From assembly GCA_029204225.1 (NCBI GenBank), contig CM055093.1, forward strand, positions 26,325,481 to 26,389,480: a DNA stretch of 64,000 bases, given 5' to 3'. A model generated the notes under the pieces. That model was not told where the DNA came from and ran no database searches. It saw only the letters and a list, made by a program, of their open reading frames with translations. This DNA comes from Diphasiastrum complanatum (Eukaryota > Streptophyta > Lycopodiopsida > Lycopodiales > Lycopodiaceae). The number at the start of each line of letters is the position of its first letter. The stretch's first letter is position 1. The translations under genes and the position numbers were made by a program. Below, one piece after another: positions 46,246-57,712 of this stretch.

Positions 46246-46880
46246 ATGGAGAAGCTAACCTCAGAATTCCAAAAGATATTGAAGGATGTCGCTCAAAAAA
46301 CTTTTCTAGTCCGTGAGAATGTGTGGTGTCCTATTTGTTCTCAAAACCACACCGTCAATGAGTGCCTGCATGTAAGAACATATTTCTTACAAGCAGCATG
46401 TCCTATGTATCGCCCCTATAGGCCATCTGGACCTCAGCAGTATGCACTAAATTACAATCCAAATCCATTTGTGCCAAGGCGAGGACAATACCAACCCAGC
46501 CCAATAGGCCTAGTTTTTTATCAACCCAGACAACCATTTGTAGTCAATCAGCCTGCGCCAAATGTACAATCTCACATAGTGGATACTACCTATGTCGATC
46601 CTGCTATCTATTATGTAGAGGATCACAATGCCAATGTTTATCAAGTAAAGATGAGTTACTCTTATGAGGTGACGTAGCCTGTATACGATCCCAATTAACC
46701 TCAGTATTCTACACAACCTATAGCATATGCTGCACAACTGATGCCAGTTTTACGTGGTTGTTTTGTGTGTGCGGGACAACATCCTAACATTCATTGCCTT
46801 GATAAATTACAATATTCATCTCTTTGTGAAAATTGTGGCATAGAGCACCATATCAAAGACTGTCCAAAATGACCCAGTCC
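46246..46880 (+). pseudogene. gag: Gag C-terminus with three CX2CX3HX4C knuckles
   Basis: The 143-codon frame from ATG 46246 has a short helical start (LTSEFQKILKDVAQKTF), then CPICSQNHTVNEC, then a proline-, tyrosine- and glutamine-rich tail. After one TAG, the same register continues with CFVCAGQHPNIHC and CENCGIEHHIKDC. All three knuckles have three rather than the usual four residues between the second Cys and His. Such knuckles bind element RNA in the particle. Related coiled-coil sequence appears at 61.5-62.0 kb. No capsid domain is visible upstream, and at about 46.91 kb it is fused to a minus-strand copia. Confidence 0.65.
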
Positions 46881-46914
46881 CGTAGCTCGTGTTAACTCTA
46901 TCCAAGTAGCTTGG

Positions 46915-48234
46915 GCTGAAATGTTGTCACACATGATCATAGGTAGATATTCTTCCATGATTATCTTTAGCTCCACTAGTAACCTCTTGATCCAAAGCAC
47001 TTCCTTTGTTCTTGTAGTGAGTGCCTTATACTCAGCTTCACATGATGAGAGTGATACAGTATCTTGCTTTTTGGAAAGCCAAGATATCAAGTTTCCTCCA
47101 AGATATATGACATCAGCACTTGTAGATTTTTGATCTGCTCTATCACTTGCAAAATCCGAGTCAGAATGACCAACAATAGAAAGATCTTCACTTTTATACA
47201 ATAAACCATAATCAAAAGTTGAAGATATATATCTAAGCAATCTCTTGGCCATTTTCCAATGATAAATAGTAGGATTTTGCATAGCCTGGCTCAACTTATG
47301 AACACTAAAGCTTATGTCAGGTCTAGTTATTGTGAGCCAAATTAAGGAGCCTATAAGACTCCTAAAAAGTGTGATGTCCACGAAAGATCTTTCATCACCT
47401 TTGTTAGGGTCTTTTACACTTTGCTCCATAGGAGTTTCTATACTCTTACAATCTAACATATTGAACTTTTTTAACATTGAAAAAACATACTTGAATTGAC
47501 ATACAAAAGCCTTATCTTTAAGAAAGTCAATCTCTAATCCTAGAATGTAGTGCAATCTTGGCTTCCTCAACTAACTTGATACAACTTCTTGTCAGAATGA
47601 TATTATCAACATAAATAAGAAGGATGACAATATCTTTATCAAAAAATTGGACATATAAGGAAGGATCATAGTTACTAAGATTAAATCCTAGTGACTCAAG
47701 AAAGGTGTTAAGTCGAGAATACCATGACCTTGGAGCTTGCTTTAGTCCATATAAACTTTTGAAGAGCAAGCAAACTTTGTCTTTGTCATGGATGAACCCA
47801 ATAGGATGGTCCATATAAATCTCTTCTTCTAGATATCCATTTAAAAATGCATTAGAGACATCTAGTTGAAGAACTTGCCAATTGAAATATCAAGCAACAA
47901 AAATTATGATTCTAATTGATACCATCTTTGCAACTGGAGCAAAAGTCTCCTCATAATCAAGTCCATAAACTTGAGCAAAACCTTTAGCACAAAGTCTAGC
48001 CTTGTACTTGCTGATTGTGCCATCTGGATTAAACTTGACTCGAAAAACCCACTCACAACCAATGGTGTGCTTGTAGGATGGAAGATCCACAAGCTCCCAT
48101 GTCTTATTGGCCATCAAAGCATCATATTCCTCCTTCATGGCAAGGTACCATTCCTTCGAGTTGAGCGCATCATATACATCTTTTGGCTCCTCATGAGAAA
48201 TGAAATAAGCACAATTAGTGGAGTTGATTTCCAC
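46915..48234 (-). pseudogene. pol: copia RT and truncated RNase H, YVDN active site
   Basis: RT starts in 48234-47890 ([49 protein letters not shown]). It continues in 47814-47527 with LYGLKQAPRSWYSRLN and the catalytic box IYVDNIILT, in which the second aspartate is asparagine. The connection and RNase H follow in 47570 downwards (DERSFVDITLFRSLIGSLIW, HSDSDFASDRADQKST, SLSSCEAEYKALTT). The RNase H stops at MCDNISAQA, where the element is cut at about 46.915 kb. Confidence 0.9.
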
Positions 48235-48299
48235 TTGCTTGCCTCTATCTTCATAGGTAAGCCTCCTAGGCTCGGATCTTTCTCTTTGAGATCCCCTTG

Positions 48300-49660
48300 G
48301 TGAAAAGATTTAGGTGATTCCTCCTCAATTTTTGGCCTCATCTCTCCATGATAGTCTTCAAGGGTGATGATTGGAGTATCTTTGTGAGAATCTTTGAACT
48401 CGGCCTCCTCAAGAATGTATTTTTGATCCTCATGGAATATAACATCCCTACTCTCAATTGTAGTTGAGGTAGAGAGAACATAGATTCTGTAAAACTTTCT
48501 TGTTGGATGCATATCCAACCATGATCCCTTTAATAGAATTATGATCATCTCTTTTCCTTGTTTCCAAGGGCACATGAACAAAGCAAGCACAACCAGAAAC
48601 TCTAAGGTGATCTACCTTAGGTTTCTTCTTAAACAAGACTTCAAAAGGTGATTTTCCAGCAAGTGCATTGTGAGGTAATCTATTGCACAAATAGTTTGCA
48701 CAATTTATAGCTTCACCCCAATATTCAATAGGCAAAGAAGGTTCAACTCGAATTGCTTTAGCACATTCACATAAAGATCTGTCTTTCCTCTCAGCAACTC
48801 CATTTTGAGATGGAGAATAAGCACAAGAAAACTCTCTCTTTATTCATTCACCTTCACAGTATTCATGAAACTTGTTGGAAATGTATTCACCTCCTCCATC
48901 ACATCTTAAAGCTTTAACTTTGAAAGAAAACTGTTTCTCAGCATAAGCTTTGAAGATTAGGAAGTAATAAAAAACCATAGCCTTTGAAGAAAGTAGATAC
49001 AACCAAGTATATCTAGTAAAGTCATCAATACAGGTGACAAAAGTTTTAGAAGAGGAAAAACGTACATCCGAGTGTATAAGCTCCAAATGATGAGTAGTCT
49101 TTATAAAAGACTTCTGATATGGCTTTCTGTGTGATTTTGCAATAGCACAAGCCTCACAAGGCTTAAAATCTTTGGAAAGAGATTTTGGAAGACCAATTGC
49201 CTTCACTTTCTTGACCATAGAAGACATAGATTCAAAGTTAGGATGTCCTAATCTTCTATGCCACAACTCCTCCTTAGATAACAAAGCAACTTCACAAAGA
49301 TTTGCATTCTCATAAGAATTCAACTTAAAAATTCCACCACATCTAGATCCATCAGCTAGGATCTCATCATTTTTCTTGATAAAGAAAGTAGTGGAGTTGA
49401 ACTTTACATCACAACCATTATCAAGCAACTTTCCCACACTAATCAAGTTCTTTGTAAGTTTTGGAATGAAAAGAACATTAGAAAGTGCAAGAACTTTTGA
49501 AGAAGCAAGTTTCAATGGAATGTTGCCAATTCCTCCTATAGAGCACTCATGATCATTAGCAGTGTAAATAGATCTCTTAAGTCCTTTGTAAGGTACGATT
49601 GAGTCAAAACACTCCTTTGAACAACACATATGTGAAGAAGCTCCACTATCTATGTACCAA
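48300..49660 (-). pseudogene. pol: copia protease, pre-integrase and integrase
   Basis: A frame 49629-48844 runs from just after the protease active site (HMCCSKECFDSIVPY, LISVGKLLDNGCDVKF) through ELWHRRLGHPNFESMSS and CEACAIAKSHRKPY. The integrase follows: LELIHSDVRF (Asp), CIDDFTRYTWLYLL, RCDGGGEYIS (Asp). A stop follows, then the glutamate region and 48735-48454 with CNRLPHNALAGKSPFEVLFK and DHLRVSGCACFVHVPLETRK. The hinge lies in 48590-48300. It is part of the same element as the RT at 46.9-48.2 kb. Confidence 0.88.
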
Positions 49661-50601
49661 GCTCCATCTTTCTTGAAAGGTGATGAAGAAAACTAGACAC
49701 CATAGGTGATCCTTCTCCATTAGTTGCAACAGAATCTTCTTCAAACTCTTTGGGGAGATTAGCTTGCTTGAGTTGGTTTTTCTTCTTAAAGCAATTAGAG
49801 ACATAGTGCCCCTTCTTGCCACAGAGAAACATTTTACTTTCTTCTTCTTGGTCTTTGAAGTAGAAGGATGAGATGAATCATTCTCTTCACCATCTTTGTC
49901 TCGATCTTTGGATTTGTCTTTGTTAGATGCTTGAGAGAACTGGTTCTTACTCCTTCCTTTATGCTTGTCTTTGACAAAGAGGGCTTTGTCACTTCCACCA
50001 TGCTCGAGTTTGTTCATCTTGGAAAGTTTATAGCTTTGCCTAGATTCTTCAGAAATAAGAATTCCTTGGAGAGTTTCTAGATTAGACAGCTCCTCCTTAA
50101 TGAAAAAGACTGAACAAGATTATCATAGTCATCTCTCAAGCCATTTAAAATGACTTGAACTAGCTCATCTTGGTTAATGGTAACACCAACACAGGAAAGC
50201 TCTCTATGTAAATCGTTAACTCTCATAACATAGTTTGATGCACTCTCTTCACTTGTTTGGAAACTTTGGAAAATCTGATTCCTAAGAGTGAGTATTCTAG
50301 AAGTATTCTTTGCTTCATAAATGGACTTAAGTGCATCCCAAGATTCTTTACCTGTAGTGCAAGATCCTATCTCTCTCAGAATTTCATTAGATACATTCAT
50401 CTTAATGAAATGTAGAGCCATTCTAGCTCTCTTCTACTTAGGAATTTTAGCCTGTGCTTGAGGCTCCTCCTCAACACCAAGCACAATGTCCATAACATCC
50501 TAGAGTATCAAAATAGACTCCATTCTGAACTTCCAAATTGAGTGATTAGAAGTGTTTAGTCTTTCATTTGCTTCTAGAAGATATCCTCCCAGAGGTGACA
50601 T
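49661..50601 (-). pseudogene. gag: copia Gag with frameshifted zinc knuckle
   Basis: Starts at ATG 50601 (MSPLGGYLLEANERL). After a stop the gag core reads MALHFIKMNVSNEILREIGS, ESWDALKSIYEAKNTSRILT and LNGLRDDYDNLVQS. A lysine-rich linker (50017-49850) ends VKCF, and the knuckle resumes one frame away as LCGKKGHYVSNC, so a single-base deletion falls inside the knuckle. Confidence 0.85.
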
Positions 50602-51356
50602 TTTGATGAAGACTTAGTTATTGGACTACAATATGTTTGAGTTTGTTCCAATCAGACTTAAAAATTGTTGCTCTCTTTCACTATAGGTATTTTCAAGGAT
50701 GTACTACCTTCCTATGTGAAACACTTGCAACTATATTTGAGATGGATCTCAAATATTTCACAAGACAAGATTATCTAGATCAGACACACAAAGTGAACTG
50801 TTACACTTTGGCTAGTTTGAAACCTACTTTTGGCACGTGTGAAATGCTTCAAAAGAAAACACTATTGACACTCAGAAGGCTCAAAGGGTGTTCAATTACT
50901 TCAAACTTAGTCTTGATCTTCAGTTTCTTGTGTAGGATGCTCAAAACAATGGATTTAGAACAAAGCAAGGTTGAATCAAATCAAAATGCTGTCACTCAGA
51001 TTTTGGACCTATACCTATCCTCTTTAAGAGCTTATAACTCTTGATAGACACATTAGATTGATTTGGTTTCAATCTCTATGAAAAGTACAGATCATAAGCT
51101 TTCCATCAAGCTATAAGACCACTATCTTTGGATCTACAAGCAAGGAGATAGAAGAGACTGAAAATCTCTAATTTTTACATGTGCGGAATTCCAGAATTCC
51201 GTACTACCACTATTCAGGTCTGAAAATTCAGTTCCAATCCGATTTGATCCAAATACACTTCAGAGAAGGTGAGAAAAAGTGCAAAATTGTTTTCTTGCTT
51301 GAATTAGCTCTCAATTTCTTATACAATCAGAGATGTTAGCATGCAAAGCTCCATGT

Positions 51357-51896
51357 GGCTCTGATACCATGACAAGATTGCCAAAATTTACACGTGTGGG
51401 GAATGTCCACAAGTGTGATGGATGTAATTAAGCTTTGTGATTTGTGGATCCAAAATGGCATGAGATAGCTACAAAGCTTTGGTTCTTCATCACAAAATAT
51501 GAGGAGAGCTACACATATTTATGGAGTTTGAGGTATCTCGAGGTAGAACCACATCCATCCATCATTTAATGACATCTAAAGTGAAAACTAGAGTCTATGT
51601 GACATTTGTCACTTCTCATGCATGCAACTCTACCAACTTTTTTCAAGTGTGCTAGTTCTAACTAGAAATGTACAAATCATCATGCATGTGTCCATTACAC
51701 TTTGTGCATGCCTTGCATGTCACTATGGATCACTTACAATTTATACATGTGAATTGCCACGAGTTTCTACAAGCATAATTTTGCTAATTCTATGTCTACA
51801 AACTATATGCAAGTTGTACTCATCATTCTAGATATGACATATCCATGTAGCTCGAGTTCTATCTAGGCCAAACTTGGCATTTTGCATTTATGAACG
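51357..51896 (-). repeat. 5' LTR and PBS of the 47-51-kb copia
   Basis: TGGTATCAGAGCC on the minus strand (51369-51357) is a perfect initiator-Met-type PBS; the LTR ends ...TTGTCA beside it (51370). The LTR's other end is placed near 51896 because AAATGCAAAATGCC there aligns with the start of the 21931 LTR (AAATGCAAAAATAAG). CCACACGTGTAAAT lies at 51400-51387. The leader between 50.6 and 51.36 kb is non-coding. Confidence 0.75.
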
Positions 51897-53403
51897 ACAT
51901 ACTTGCATGGTACAATATTTGTAGCAAGCCAAAAGTCAAGATGGATTATTTTTTCATTTCAACAAGGAAGGGAATATGTGGAGCCTCATGATCCCACATT
52001 ATCCAAAGATTATTGTCTTATATTATAAAAAATTTCAATTTTTATACATGTAAATGTGCTATAGTGCCTAAATTCATGTAAAGGACTATTTTCATCTTGT
52101 AAATTCATTTTTAGGTTAGAACTCACGACGTTTTGTGTGACATTTTATAGAGACGCATTAGCGGATCTCAACCGACATCTTAACAGTTGGTAAACGACAT
52201 TCAGGCCGATAATTGTTCCCATAAGGTCGATACTTTGTGCCATTGTACACACGCACAGATTTGAGTATCAATAGAGAGAAGAGGGCCAGTTTCTATATGC
52301 TTGAGCGTTCTTTCCCTCTGCCATCTCTCACATCATTACTTCTTATCAATTGAGCGAATACACTTTGAACGATCTATAACTATTTGTGATACTTCTTTGT
52401 CTGCGTCACACATACTTTTCATTTCTTACTGAATTTCAGTTCTCTGTCGTGGATTTTCAGGCGTCAACAGAGAGCGACAATTCTAACTAATGTGTGCAAG
52501 GAATTAGTCAAAGCTATTAAGCATAACTACTTTCAATTCTGAATGAGCTATGTGTTCAGATAATGAACTTGTTTGATGTTTTGTTCTGTTTGCTTCCTAT
52601 GATAAGGACTAAGAGGAATAATTAGCCAATTCAATTCTGTTTGATGAATCTATTTGCTAGTTGCTATATGATCTGATTGCTTACTGTTATCCTAAGAGCC
52701 AGAAGATAAAGTAACCTTTATAATCATAGACCTTGACCAAATCATTTCACCATTGGTGTTTCTGGATGCCAATTTACCCAAATATTTTTGGATAACCAGA
52801 TATGTCGTTGTAGTATTCATTGTGAATATTACACATCACATTCCATTCACCTTCTTACATACACTTATCATACAAAAAAAGAGATTATTCTCTCTCTTGG
52901 AGAACGATCAAACCTTTTATACTACTTAATTCATTGATTTTGTGAAAATCTATAATGACTAGGCCACCACAATTATCAGACAAAAGCAATATGAGATCAT
53001 AGAGATTCTAACATTATATTGAACACAATAAAGGATAGATTGATTCAGCAAACTAATGAGCACAAGACAATTGTGGATAGAAACCGTGTACTCTAAGCTA
53101 TCTCTTAGAAATCTGCCTGATTTGCACTTTTGCTGATAACTAATAGCAAAACTCTAAAAGAAGTCTAAATATCTGAGGTAGAATGCTTAAGAGTGTTCAA
53201 GCTCGAAAGCTTGAGAGACTGCTAAATTCTACTTCAATACATTGCATGAATGAATTGTTTGATTTACAATGTAGAAGTATGATCAGCTATTTATACTAAG
53301 CAGATAATGGGCATCTAGTAGGATAGAAAATTTAGGTCGTAGATCATAATGGCTAGTTGGCCATAGTGATCTGGCATCCGTCCAGTTAGTACTTCCTGGA
53401 TAT
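51897..53403. other. no gene recognised, probable LTR-type DNA
   Basis: Non-coding. The 52.1-52.5-kb part and a TATTTATACT near 53290 look like LTR or leader sequence, possibly of the gypsy element at 53.6-55.0 kb, but I could not find paired ends or a PBS. Confidence 0.35.
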
Positions 53404-53589
53404 TTACTTGTGGGGCAATTTCCATGTACTTCTGCAAACTGTGTAGAAACATGCATAAAATTGTAGAGCTGGGTAATGTAGTGGATGAAGATTAAAAATG
53501 ATTAGTCGATCATCAGGAGAATAATCCAACAGGACACAGTTGGATCCATCACTCCAGTTGATAAAAATGAGACAATCTCTTCGGCTCAT

Positions 53590-54985
53590 CTAGGAGTATC
53601 GTCGACTTGGAATAGGTAGGAATCGGGTAGATCACTATTTATAGGTTCTGTGACTTTCTCAACTGATGCTATTCTGGATAAATGGTCAGCAAGAAAATGT
53701 TGCTTACCTTTCCTAACAAAAATTTTAAAGTCTAACTCTAGAAGGATGAGTAGCCATCTTGCTATACGACCAGTGTTGCATGGTTTATTCAATAGATATA
53801 GCAATGCTTGATTATCAGTCTAGAATTTAAATTAATTCTCTAATATAATCTATGTACATCATATATCATTGCTAAAGCTTTGACCTGAATTCTCCTGGAT
53901 GTGTTAGGATGACTCCAATAGCATACTTACTAGCGTCAGTATGAACATTGAATTCTAATTGATAGTTCGGTGCTCAGAGAATGGATGTAGTGACAAGTGC
54001 GTGCTTCAAATCCTCAACTGCTTGTATTCTTTCTATGGTCCATTTGGGATCTGTAATAACTTCATAAATTAATCTGGCTTTTCCTGCAAAATCAAGAATA
54101 AATATGTGATAGTAATTAAAGTGGCCTACGAAAATATAGATTTCTTTTACCATGGTCGGTAGCAGCATTTCTTGAATAACTTTTACCTTAGCCGGATCCG
54201 TCGAGATACCATTTTTGGATATGATATGTCCTAAGACAACACCATGTGTTACCCAAATCTGACATTTCTCTGAATTCAACAAAATTCCATACTTCTTGCA
54301 TTGGATCAAAACTTTTTTGAGACAATTAAAATGGTCACAATGTTTAGATTTAACACAAATATCATCTAGATATATCTCAAAAATCTTATGCAGTAGATCT
54401 TTGAATACAAACTACATTACTCTTTGAAAGGTCGATGGAGCATTACAGAGTTTGAATGGCATTACCTGATATGCGTAGGTACCATAATCTATGGTAAATG
54501 TAGTCTATGAATGCCTTTAGGATCTTGAATTGAATAAGAAAATAACCGCTAAAGCCATCCAAAAAACTCATTGTCTTTGCTCCTGCCATCTCTTCCAATA
54601 TGGCGTCGGTTAATGGTAAAGGGAAGTGTCCTTTTTTGTTGTGACTTTATTCGATTCTTTAGGTCCAAACATATCCTTAATTTACCATTCTTCTTAGGAA
54701 CTACCACGATGGTGATAACCATGTCGTGTGTTCGATTTCTTTAATGAAACCCGCAGCTGGTAATCTTTGTATGTCTTCTTTAATTTTCTCTCAGTAGAGT
54801 GGATTACAGCGGTAAGGCTTCGCTTGGACTGGCTTTGCATCATTTTCTAACGGGATGGAGTGCACTTTAATAATGAGAGTTATATTTCATTTAATGATAT
54901 AGAAGATGTTTTGAATTTGAGAGAGGAGATCTAGTACCACACAATCAAATATAAACTTAAGACCTATGAACTTCAGGGATACGAC
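53590..54985 (-). pseudogene. pol: Ty3/gypsy RT and end of RNase H
   Basis: Minus-strand order: end of protease (KFIFDCVVLDL), AAGFIKEIEHTTW, VVVPKKNGKLRICLDLKN, FKLCNAPSTFQRVM, then the intact catalytic box EIYLDDICVKSKH near 54365. NSEKCQIWVTHGVVLGHIIS and the connection follow. The last frame (53804 downwards) holds LNKPCNTGRIARWLLILLEL and GKQHFLADHLSRI, the RNase H end, while most of RNase H is deleted. Several stops and frameshifts interrupt it. The 5' continuation of the protease is at 61.3 kb, on the far side of the inserted copia block. Confidence 0.88.
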
Positions 54986-54990
54986 ATTGA
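54986..54990. other. target-site duplication, left copy
   Basis: ATTGA directly before the LTR terminus TGTGAAG. The same five bases follow the opposite terminus at 61318-61322. Confidence 0.8.
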
Positions 54991-55719
54991 TGTGAAGTTT
55001 TTAGCACGTGTGAACTTCACCACATATCTTACAGGATCTTACTGAGGTGTTGTGATTGCACAAGATTGATCAAAGAACAATATGCTTGAAAAATCTAAGG
55101 CAAGAGCACAATGGCATACATCTGATGAAAAAATCTAACTCTTCACTATGAGAAATGAATGCCAGAAATAATTCCAAGTGTTCAGTATGGGATAAAAAGG
55201 CTGCTCTCGGGTAGAGAGAGAAAATCAAACATGAATAATTCGAGTAGAGAGAGAATGAGTCCAAAACACCAAAATCTCAATATTCACAATATGGCAAATC
55301 ATGTCCAGCTTTCTCTACATGAGAGAGACTCGAATTCCTACAGTGGAGTTACATGGAAAGTCCACTTAATTGAACTAATTCACCTACCAGAGATTCACAT
55401 GTGTAACTGCATGCATGTATGTTGCATGTACTACATGTCAACTCAGAAAACTGCCTAGACATGTGTAGATCACTGAAACTACTTTGCATGTTGCATGCAC
55501 TGATTGCATGTGGCTTGCATGCATACAATATGACTTTGCATGTTATCTAAACTACTGCATGTCATCAAAATAAAACCTATCTAACTCAAATCTGAGCTAC
55601 ACTAGAAGGATATGTGCTCAATTCACACTCCTTTTATGTACAACATGAAATTTAGTGGAAATCACCATGGACATGCCCCCAAACTCGAGATAGAAAGATA
55701 ATATTTTAATAATCTTCAC
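54991..55719 (-). repeat. 3' LTR of the minus-strand copia inserted in gypsy pol
   Basis: 729 bp with a seven-base terminal inverted repeat (TGTGAAG...CTTCACA). The PPT (minus-strand AAGGAGGAG, 55720-55728) abuts it. Its high-coordinate half, from about 55366, recurs at 60965-61317. It contains repeated GCATGCA, TTGCATG and ACATGTG words. Confidence 0.9.
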
Positions 55720-55734
55720 ACTCCTCCTTAAAAT

Positions 55735-56309
55735 TTATGTTCCTATCAACATAGATTTCGAAATTAGGCCAAAGTTTGACCTCATCTTCATAAAGAAATT
55801 CTTGAGTAGAGGTTTGGTGAGAAGATCTGCAACACAATCTGAAGATGAAACATGTTTCAATGAGATCTCTCTCCCAATGACTTTTTCTCTTACAAAATGA
55901 TGAGCCACTTCAATATGCTTGCTCCTTGCATGAAAGACTGGATTATTTGCAAGAGCCTGAGCAGAAATGTTATCATTCTTGATAATTGGAAGATCTTCAT
56001 CTGCATAACACTTTAGCTCCAAAAGTAGCCTTTTGATCCATAAAATCTTCTTAGTTGTGGTTGTAAGAGGTTTGTATTCAGCTTCACAAGATGATAAGGA
56101 AATAGTTGTCTATTTCTTTGATAGCCAAGAAACCAAGTTCCCTCCAAAAAATAAGTGTAAGCACTTGTGGATTTTCTATCCAACCTATCTCCTGCAAAAT
56201 CTGAATCTGAAAAAGCAATCAAAGTCAAATCTTCTCCTTCATAGAATAATCCATAATTTAAGGTAGAAGATATATACCTCAAGACTCTTTTAGCCAACTT
56301 CCAGTGATA
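55735..56309 (-). pseudogene. pol: copia RNase H joined directly to integrase
   Basis: AKRVLRYISSTLNYGLFYEG and FSDSDFAGDRLDRKSTSAYT are in the 56297-56013 frame. After a frameshift, MELKCYADEDLPIIKNDNIS, HARSKHIEVAHHFVREK and VADLLTKPLLK follow to the stop at 55735. Immediately upstream the sequence is integrase C-terminus, so the whole RT has been deleted at about 56.31 kb. Confidence 0.88.
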
Positions 56310-56476
56310 TAATTCCTCTTACAGCACTAGGATATTCCTTCTTCCTAGTTTCTAGAGGCACGTGCACAAAGCATACACAGCCAAAAATCCTAAGGTGATC
56401 TACCTTAGGCTTTTTCTTATACAACATCTCAAATGGTGTCTTTCCTCCTATTGCAAGATTTGAAAGCCTATTACAG
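56310..56476 (-). pseudogene. pol: copia integrase C-terminal fragment
   Basis: Reads RLSNLAIGGKTPFEMLYKKK, then KVDHLRIFGCVCFVHVPLET, the post-core integrase region. It ends where the plus-strand element's LTR fragment starts. It belongs to the same minus-strand element as the RNase H and LTR below it. Confidence 0.82.
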
Positions 56477-56523
56477 GTTTGATGAATTCTAAGAGGTCCA
56501 ATAGGATTTAGAGGTGGAACCAT
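56477..56523 (+). repeat. LTR fragment fused to gag
   Basis: GAATTCTAAGAGGTCCAATA and the following bases match 59959-60000 in the 3' LTR. The next base after AACCATGTAAG is already zinc-knuckle coding. The rest of the 5' LTR, the PBS and most of gag are gone, a single deletion joining U3 to gag. Confidence 0.8.
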
Positions 56524-57711
56524 GTAAGATCAAGTGCTTTTGTTGTGGCAAGAAAGGCCATTATGCCACCAATTGCTTCAAGAAGAAGAATCAACTCAAG
56601 CAAGCCAACATTACCAATGAGAAGGAAGACACTATTGCAAGTGATGGAGAGGGATCTCTTATGGTCTCTAGTTTCTCATCTACTCCTTTCAAGAAGAACG
56701 ACCTATGGTATATTGAAATTGGAGCCTCTTCGCATATGTGTAGCTCCAAGGACTCTTTCTCTTCTATTGCACCTTATGATGGAGTCAAGAAATCAATATA
56801 CACTGCAAATGATTTTGAATGTCCTATTGAAGGCATAGGGAACATTACCTTGAAGCTTGCATCCTCTAAAGTTCTTTCTCTCTCTAAAGTTTTTTATGTA
56901 CCTAAGCTTACTAAGAATCTTATTAGTGGTGGCCGGCCAATTGCTTGATAATGGCCTTGATGTAAAATTCAATGTTGATACTTGCACTATCAAGAAGAAT
57001 GATGAGATACTTGCATTAGGATCTAGATTTGGAGACATCTATAAACTAGATCCAAATGAGTATGTGAATGCTTGTAATGTTGCTCTTGTGAACAAGCTCT
57101 CTATGGAGGAATTATGGCATAGGAGGTTGGGACATCCCAACTACAAATCCATGCTCTCTATGATCAAAGAAGCCAAAGCTATTGGCTTGCCAAAGTCATT
57201 CTCCAAGAAGATCAAGCCTTGTGAGGCTTGTGCTATTGCTAAATCTCACAAAAAGCCATTTACAAGATCTTCTATCAAAAGCAAGCATCCTTTGGAGTTA
57301 ATCCACTCAGATGTGCATTTCTCATCAACTACAAGCAAGTGAGGAGCCACAAGTTTTGTTACTTTCATTGATGATTTCACAAGATTCACTTGGATATATC
57401 TTCTTGCTTCTAAATCTATGGTGTTTGATCATTTCCTTATTTTCAAAGCTTATGTAGAGAAGCAATTTTCATTCAAGATTAAAGCTCTTAGAAGTGATGG
57501 AGGTGGTGAATATATCTCCAATAAATTTCATGATTTTTGTGAGCTTAAAGGTATCAAAAGAGAGTTCTCTTGTGCCTACTCTCCATCTCAAAATGGAGTG
57601 ACCAAGAGAAAGAATAGATCTCTATGTGAATGTGCAAAATCTATGAGAATTGAGGCATCTTTGCCCAAAGATTTTTGGGGAGAAGCCATTAATTGTGCAC
57701 ATTATCAATAG
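56524..57711 (+). pseudogene. pol: copia knuckle, protease and integrase core
   Basis: The knuckle CFCCGKKGHYATNC is intact. The protease site reads LWYIEIGASSHM, where DSG is expected, so the catalytic aspartate is replaced. Near 56925 a tandem GGCCGGCC (a four-base gain against the expected sequence) shifts the frame. Then LLDNGLDVKF, ELWHRRLGHPNYKSML and CEACAIAKSHKKPF follow, LELIHSDVHF, one TGA, FIDDFTRFTWIYLL, RSDGGGEYIS and SQNGVTKRKNRSLCE. The integrase acidic triad is present. A frameshift at about 57.71 kb leads into the next frame. Confidence 0.9.
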
Positions 57712-57712
57712 G

